DNA of 49,863 bases from Myxococcota bacterium (GTDB taxonomy: Bacteria > Myxococcota_A > Polyangia > Polyangiales > Polyangiaceae): positions 1-49,863 of the forward strand of contig CAUJFL010000372.1 of assembly GCA_963169165.1 (NCBI GenBank). The letters run 5' to 3'. The notes under the pieces are model-generated. The model saw nothing but the letters and a program-made list of their open reading frames with translations. It had not been told where the DNA came from and made no database searches. The position numbers and the translations under genes were made by a program. Positions 45,540 to 49,863 of this stretch are shown piece after piece (position 1 is the stretch's first letter; each line of letters starts with the position of its first letter).

Positions 45540-47606
45540 GTGACCGACTCGACCCAGCCGCGCCCCGCCGAGAAGCCGGACGATCGCCTCGCGCGGTGGC
45601 TGCCGTTCGTGCCCGTCGTGCTCGCGACCGCGTGGCTCGCGCGGGTGACGACGCGCAACGTGCTCGCGAAGGCCGGCGAGCCCGCCGTGCCGCTCGACGA
45701 CGCGTACATCCATTTTCAGTACGCGCGCTCGCTCGCCGAGGGGCGGTTCTTCGCGTTCCAGGCGGGCGAGGGCTACACGTCGGGGGCGACGAGCCTCCTG
45801 TGGCCCGCGATGCTCGCGCCGTTCTACGCGGTCGGCCTCCGCGACACCGCGATCATCTGGGCGGCGTGGGGCCTCGGGTTCTTGTTCCTCGGGCTGCTCG
45901 CGTGGGAGACGACGGCGCTCGCGCGCAAGCTCGCGGGCGACGCGTGCGGCTACGCGGCGGGCGCGGCCACGCTCGGCTTCGGCGGGTACACGTGGTTCGC
46001 CGCGAGCGGGATGGAGGTGACGCTGCTCGCGTACCTGCTCGCGAGGACGGCACGCGGCTGCGCCGAGTGGGCCGAGGGCTCGGCGCACGAGCGGACGCGG
46101 GGGCGGGCGCGGACGCTGCTCGCGCTGTCGCTGCTGGGGCCGCTCGCCCGCCCCGAGGGCACGCTCGCGTCGGCCATGGTGCTGCTGACGCTCGCGGCGT
46201 TCCCGCTCGAGCTCGGCAAGAGGCTCCCCGGCCGCGCGCTCGCGGCGCTCGCCCTCCTCGGTCCGCTCGTGCCGCCGCTCATCAACCGCGTGTTGACTGG
46301 GCACTTCTCGACGACGACCACGCAGGTGAAATGGCTGGTCGGCAACCCGTACTACGCGGGGCCCGCCCTCTGGGGTGCCATCCGCGCCAACCTCGACATC
46401 TTCTATCGGACGCTGATGGACGGCCGCGAGTGGAGCGCGATCTTCCTCCCACAGGGCTCGCAGCCGGTGATGCTGGCGTCCCTCGTGGCGATTCCGGTCG
46501 CGGGCGCGCGCGCCGGGAAGCGGTACCGAGCCTTGTTGGTTTTGTTGATAGCGCTGGCGATGCTGACGCCGACGACGTACCTGTCATTCTTGTGGAATCG
46601 CCTGCGCTATCTGTGGCCGTTCGCGTTCGCGTGGTGTGTGGGGATAGGCTGCCTCGGGCGCCTGATCGGCGACCTGCTGGCCACGTTTCGCCCGCGCTAC
46701 GCGCTCGGCGGACCGGTGGTGGCGGGCGGGCTGGCGGGGATGCTCGCGCACCACCTGTCGTGGACGATCGACGACGTGTCGCAGAGCTCGTACGCCATCC
46801 ACAATCAACAAGTGAAGCTCGGTCGGTGGGCGCGCGAGTGGCTGCCAGCCGACGCTCGCGTCGGGCTCAACGACACCGGCGCCATCGCCTATTTCAGCGG
46901 GCGCCGGACGTTCGATGTGGTCGGGCTGACGACCCCGGAGGAGGCGCGCTACTGGGTGGCGGGGGCCGGATCACGCTTCGAGCACTACGAGCGGCTGCAC
47001 CGGGAGAGCCCGGCGCGCCTCCCCACCCACTTCATCGTCTATCCTCACTGGATGGCGGTCGAGCCGGTGCTCGGCAAGGAGCTCACCCGCGCCACGGTGC
47101 GCGAGCAGTCGATCCTCGGCGGGCCGACCATGATCGCGTACGAGGCGCGCTGGGACCGGCTGCACACTGGCGAGCTGCCGCTCGAGCCCATCGTCGGAGA
47201 GGTGGTCGACGCGCTCGACGTGGCCGATCTCGAGAGCGAGGCCGCGCATGGATACGACGTCGCGGTCGGCGGCGGCACGGACGCTGCCTGCCGCGTGTCG
47301 ACCCACACGGATCCCGACGAGCGCGTGCGGGCCGACGGCGGGCGGGGCGGGCGCGTCCGGGATCGGTTCCGCCTGACGTTTCCCGCAAGCAAGCCCGCGA
47401 CGCTGGTCGCGCGCTGGTCGAGCGAGGAGGGGGCGACGGTGACGGTCGACGTCGACGGGACCAGGCTCGAGCGAGTGTCCATCCCGCCCGGCGCGTGGAC
47501 CGAGCGTCGCGTCGACGTGCCCCCGCAGCGCGGCCCCGCGGAGGTCGAGGTGGCGTCCGTCGATGGGGCGTTTGGGAGCTTGCATTACTGGGTGATCGCC
47601 GAGTGA
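45540..47606 (+). CDS. GT-C/PMT-like multi-pass membrane glycosyltransferase candidate
   Basis: About 688 aa from GTG 45540. The first loop after TM1 holds LDDAYIHFQYARSLAEG, the acidic pair typical of GT-C enzymes (ArnT/PMT layout), followed by about ten TM segments and RPEGTLASAM. From ~460 on is a large soluble domain (DDVSQSSYAIHNQQVKLGRWAREWLPADARVGLNDTGAIAYFSGRRTFDVVGL...) seen in similar uncharacterised membrane proteins, ending in a beta-sandwich-like stretch (TLVARWSSEEGATVTVDVDG...). It would transfer a sugar from a lipid carrier outside the cytoplasm; the acceptor is unknown. Divergent from the response regulator. Confidence 0.78.
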   Translation: MTDSTQPRPAEKPDDRLARWLPFVPVVLATAWLARVTTRNVLAKAGEPAVPLDDAYIHFQYARSLAEGRFFAFQAGEGYTSGATSLLWPAMLAPFYAVGLRDTAIIWAAWGLGFLFLGLLAWETTALARKLAGDACGYAAGAATLGFGGYTWFAASGMEVTLLAYLLARTARGCAEWAEGSAHERTRGRARTLLALSLLGPLARPEGTLASAMVLLTLAAFPLELGKRLPGRALAALALLGPLVPPLINRVLTGHFSTTTTQVKWLVGNPYYAGPALWGAIRANLDIFYRTLMDGREWSAIFLPQGSQPVMLASLVAIPVAGARAGKRYRALLVLLIALAMLTPTTYLSFLWNRLRYLWPFAFAWCVGIGCLGRLIGDLLATFRPRYALGGPVVAGGLAGMLAHHLSWTIDDVSQSSYAIHNQQVKLGRWAREWLPADARVGLNDTGAIAYFSGRRTFDVVGLTTPEEARYWVAGAGSRFEHYERLHRESPARLPTHFIVYPHWMAVEPVLGKELTRATVREQSILGGPTMIAYEARWDRLHTGELPLEPIVGEVVDALDVADLESEAAHGYDVAVGGGTDAACRVSTHTDPDERVRADGGRGGRVRDRFRLTFPASKPATLVARWSSEEGATVTVDVDGTRLERVSIPPGAWTERRVDVPPQRGPAEVEVASVDGAFGSLHYWVIAE

Positions 47607-47652
47607 GGCGAGGCCGCTCCGGGGCCCGAGCCGGGCGTGCTATGAGCCGCGG

Positions 47653-49263
47653 GTGAACGAGCTCCCCGCCGCGCCGCGCCCCCTCGAAGCGCTGTCGTTC
47701 GACGCGCGGTTCGTCACGTCGCTGCCCGGCGATCCCGCGTCGACCAACCAGTGTCGCCAGGTCCACCGCGCGTGCTACTCGCTGGTGACCCCGACGCCCG
47801 CCAGCGCGCCGCGGCTGCGGGCGCTGGTGCCAGAGGTCGCGGCGCTGCTCGAGCTCTCGACGACCGAGACGCCGACGCTCGTGCGGGCGCTGGCGGGCAA
47901 CCTCGTCGTCGACGGGATGCGGCCGTACGCCGCTTGCGATGGCGGCCATCAGTTCGGAAACTGGGCCGGGCAGCTCGGAGACGGCCGCGCGATCACGCTG
48001 TGCGAGGTCGTGACGTCGCGCGGCGAGCGCCTGGAGATGCAACTGAAGGGCGCCGGCGTGACGCCGTACTCACGACGCGCCGACGGGCGCGCGGTGCTCC
48101 GCTCGTCGCTCCGCGAGCTGGTGTGCAGCGAGGCGATGCACCACCTCGGAGTGCCGACCACGCGGGCCCTGTCGCTCGTGACTACCGGCGACGACGTGAT
48201 GCGCGACATCCTCTATGACGGTCACCCGGCCCTCGAGCCCGGCGCCGTCGTCTGCCGCGTGGCGCCGACGTTCATCAGGTTCGGCAACTTCGAGATCCAC
48301 GCGGCCCGCGGCGACGTCGACACCCTGCGGGCGCTCGTCCACTTCACCCTTCGCGAGCACTTTCCCTGGCTGCTCGTCGGAGGCGAGCCCGACCTGCCCG
48401 GGTTCCTGGCAGAGGTCGCGCGCCGCACCGCTCGCATGGTCGTCGGGTGGATGCGCGTGGGGTTCGTGCACGGGGTGATGAACACGGACAACATGTCGAT
48501 CCTCGGGCTCACGATCGACTATGGCCCCTACGGCTGGCTCGAGGGCTTCGATCCCGACTGGACACCCAACACGACCGACGCCGGCGGGAGGCGCTATCGC
48601 TTTGGCAACCAGCCGCGCGTCGCGCAGTGGAACCTCACACGCTTCGCCGAGGCCCTGGCGGTGCTCGTCGACGACACCTCGCCGCTCGCCGCGGCGCTCG
48701 GCGCCTACACTGACGAGCTGCGCGTGCTCGAGCCGCAGATGATGGCTGACAAGCTGGGCTTGACCGCGAGCCCGGAGCGCGCCGAGGAGGACGACGGCCT
48801 CGCGACGGCGCTGTTCTCCGCGCTCGCCGCGACCGAGACCGACATGACGCTCTTCTTTCGGCGGCTCGCCGACGTCGACGTGGCGAGTGGAGTGTCGACG
48901 GAGGCCCGGATGGCCCCGCTGCTCGTGGCGCTCTACGACGAGCACGCGCCCCGCTCGGGCGACGTCGAGCCGCTGGCGCGGTGGCTCGAGCGCTACGCGT
49001 CGCGCGCGCGGGACGATGCCGCGTCACCGGCCGAGCGGCGGGCCCGGATGAACCTCGCAAATCCGATCTATGTGCCCCGCAACTACCTGGTCCACGAGGT
49101 GATCGAGGCGGTCACGCGCGGCGACGACGCGCCGCTCGCCAGGTTGATGGATGTGCTGCGGGCGCCGTACGTCGAGCGCCCTGGGCAGGAGGCGTACGCG
49201 GCCAAGCGCCCCGACTGGGCCCGCCACGTGCCTGGCTGTTCGATGCTGAGCTGCAGCTCATGA
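47653..49263 (+). CDS. selO: SelO/YdiU-family protein adenylyltransferase (pseudokinase)
   Basis: 536 aa from GTG 47653. FAM20-like pseudokinase family that AMPylates Ser/Thr/Tyr of proteins. Visible: YAACDGGHQFGNWAGQLGDGRA, LKGAGVTPYSRRADGRAVLRSSLREL, the catalytic FVHGVMNTDNMSILGLTIDYGPYGWLE (Asn and DN metal site), and FGNQPRVAQWNLTRFAEAL. It ends GCSMLSCSS, the cysteine form of the C-terminus that is selenocysteine in animal SelO. Full length, single gene. Confidence 0.95.
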   Translation: MNELPAAPRPLEALSFDARFVTSLPGDPASTNQCRQVHRACYSLVTPTPASAPRLRALVPEVAALLELSTTETPTLVRALAGNLVVDGMRPYAACDGGHQFGNWAGQLGDGRAITLCEVVTSRGERLEMQLKGAGVTPYSRRADGRAVLRSSLRELVCSEAMHHLGVPTTRALSLVTTGDDVMRDILYDGHPALEPGAVVCRVAPTFIRFGNFEIHAARGDVDTLRALVHFTLREHFPWLLVGGEPDLPGFLAEVARRTARMVVGWMRVGFVHGVMNTDNMSILGLTIDYGPYGWLEGFDPDWTPNTTDAGGRRYRFGNQPRVAQWNLTRFAEALAVLVDDTSPLAAALGAYTDELRVLEPQMMADKLGLTASPERAEEDDGLATALFSALAATETDMTLFFRRLADVDVASGVSTEARMAPLLVALYDEHAPRSGDVEPLARWLERYASRARDDAASPAERRARMNLANPIYVPRNYLVHEVIEAVTRGDDAPLARLMDVLRAPYVERPGQEAYAAKRPDWARHVPGCSMLSCSS

Positions 49264-49266
49264 CTG

Positions 49267-49722
49267 TCAGCGGCGATCGGCCGCCCACGCCGCGGCGGTC
49301 GCGACGGCGACGGGGCGAAGATCGAGCGGGAGGCGCCCGAAGAACGTGTTGGTGACGAGCCCCACGGAGAGCTGACGCTCGGGGTCCGCCCACGCGCCCG
49401 AGCCTCCGAACCCAAAGTGACCGAATGACTGTGGGCTCGGGACCCCCAGATCGAACCCGCGACCAAGGACTGGCACGCGCAGCCCGAGCGAGATCGCGCG
49501 GTGGTAGCCGAGCTTCATCCGCAGCGGGAACGCGATGACCCGATCCAGCGCGAAGTAGGGCGTCTGATCGCGCCGCGCCTCGTCGATCGTCGCCCTCGAC
49601 ACGAGGCGCGCGCCGTCGATCGAGCCGTCGCCCGCGAGCGCCGCGTACAGCTTCGCCAGCGAGGTCGCGTCGAAGTGTCCGTTGACCGCCGGCATGTTGG
49701 CGCGGCGGAGCTCGGGAGAGTT
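49267..49722 (-). pseudogene. Serine hydrolase/beta-lactamase-family gene, 5' part removed by an IS
   Basis: The remaining ~150 codons encode the C-terminal part of a class C-like serine hydrolase: NSPELRRANMPAVNGHFDATSLAKLYAALAGDG, later FGHFGFGGSGAWADPERQLSVGLVTN with the HxG motif. The N-terminal half, including the SxxK nucleophile, is missing: upstream the reading passes directly into the tail of a transposase. The ORF-track start at 49788 lies in the transposase in another frame and is not a real start. The 5' half may survive beyond the element. Confidence 0.85.
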
Positions 49723-49863
49723 GGGGCCTGGGCAACAATTACGGAAATCATGTGATCTCACTGACGTGGCCTGAAAGTGTAGTTCCACTCACCGTGAAAT
49801 GCGTTGGGGGTCATGGCGAGCGAGTCGAGCTCAGCGTTGGAGACCTTGATGCCGGGCTGGTAG
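49723..49863 (-). mobile_element. End of an ISAzo13-family insertion sequence (runs off window)
   Basis: Base composition shifts to lower GC at about 49723. The border is placed where serine-hydrolase similarity stops (before NSPELRRAN), just at GGGGCCTGGGCAACAATTAC, which may be the terminal inverted repeat; the other end is outside the window so I cannot confirm it. Contains the 3' end of the transposase gene. Confidence 0.7.
49758..49863 (-). CDS. ISAzo13-family transposase, C-terminal 34 residues (partial)
   Basis: Reading the minus strand from 49862 gives GIKVSNAELDSLAMTPNAFHGEWNYTFRPRQ and a TGA at 49760-49758. The HGEWNYT ending is the mark of ISAzo13-type transposases. Too short for the ORF track. 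The 5' part is outside the window. Confidence 0.75.
   Translation of the reverse strand, partial: YQPGIKVSNAELDSLAMTPNAFHGEWNYTFRPRQ

Noticed and set aside
44541-46304. 587-aa minus ORF covering the response regulator and beyond
   Set aside because: The part upstream of 45395 is antisense to the GT-C-like gene; the regulator starts at GTG 45395 with a good RBS.

Overview
The window is a strongly GC-rich, gene-dense stretch of chromosome, apart from the last ~140 bases. It most likely comes from a member of the Myxococcota (Polyangiales/Sandaracinus-like). Pointers to this are a CarD/CdnL regulator, a lysine/alanine-rich histone-H1-like protein, a Hanks-type Ser/Thr kinase and PP2C phosphatase, a double-FHA protein, a receiver protein with a long Pro/Ala linker, many short lipoproteins, and almost exclusively GC-ending codons with frequent GTG starts. 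I saw no tRNA, rRNA, CRISPR or prophage. The left edge cuts a kinase gene and the right edge cuts an insertion sequence.

Layout. 1-2.7 kb: Ser/Thr kinase (partial; absent from the ORF track because its stop lies outside the window), a lipoprotein and a Coq4-like protein divergent from a TetR regulator across a palindromic operator. 3.5-10.9 kb: TPR protein, FAD oxidoreductase plus coupled lipoprotein, L,D-transpeptidase, lipoprotein peroxiredoxin plus coupled metallo-beta-lactamase-fold protein, and a FGE-like lipoprotein. 10.9-18 kb: a 1269-aa TPR/DUF3857/transglutaminase protein converging on the histone-like gene, OmpA-type lipoprotein plus Ppx/GppA, and CdnL with a strong terminator. 18-26 kb: orphan DNA methyltransferase coupled to a membrane zincin, rsmG, PP2C phosphatase plus Cys-rich lipoprotein, GYF/GAF protein, and a sigma-like factor coupled to an unknown protein. 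25.8-35.3 kb: gyrB coupled to a cyclophilin lipoprotein, an orphan sdhC, a four-gene operon cysH-tldD-tldE-membrane protein, and sodB. 35.4-40.6 kb: two CX4CH cytochrome-like lipoproteins coupled to ruvA, FHA protein, and a metal-receptor-like protein plus metallophosphoesterase. 40.6-49.9 kb: proS plus a small protein, GNAT, phosphofructokinase behind a response regulator, a GT-C-like membrane protein, SelO, and a serine hydrolase cut by an ISAzo13-like element.

Most same-strand neighbours overlap by the 4-base ATGA/GTGA/TTGA arrangement, so translational coupling is the rule here, and pairs of unknown proteins can be read as functional units.

Three genes break that tidy layout. The histone-like gene and the membrane zincin have no in-frame stop where they should end, and the phosphofructokinase has no ordinary start codon before its nucleotide-binding loop. 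These are either sequence/assembly errors or real non-standard ends. The best candidates for undescribed biology are the methyltransferase-zincin pair, the sigma-like/unknown pair, the tandem CX4CH lipoproteins, and the cysH-tldDE operon.
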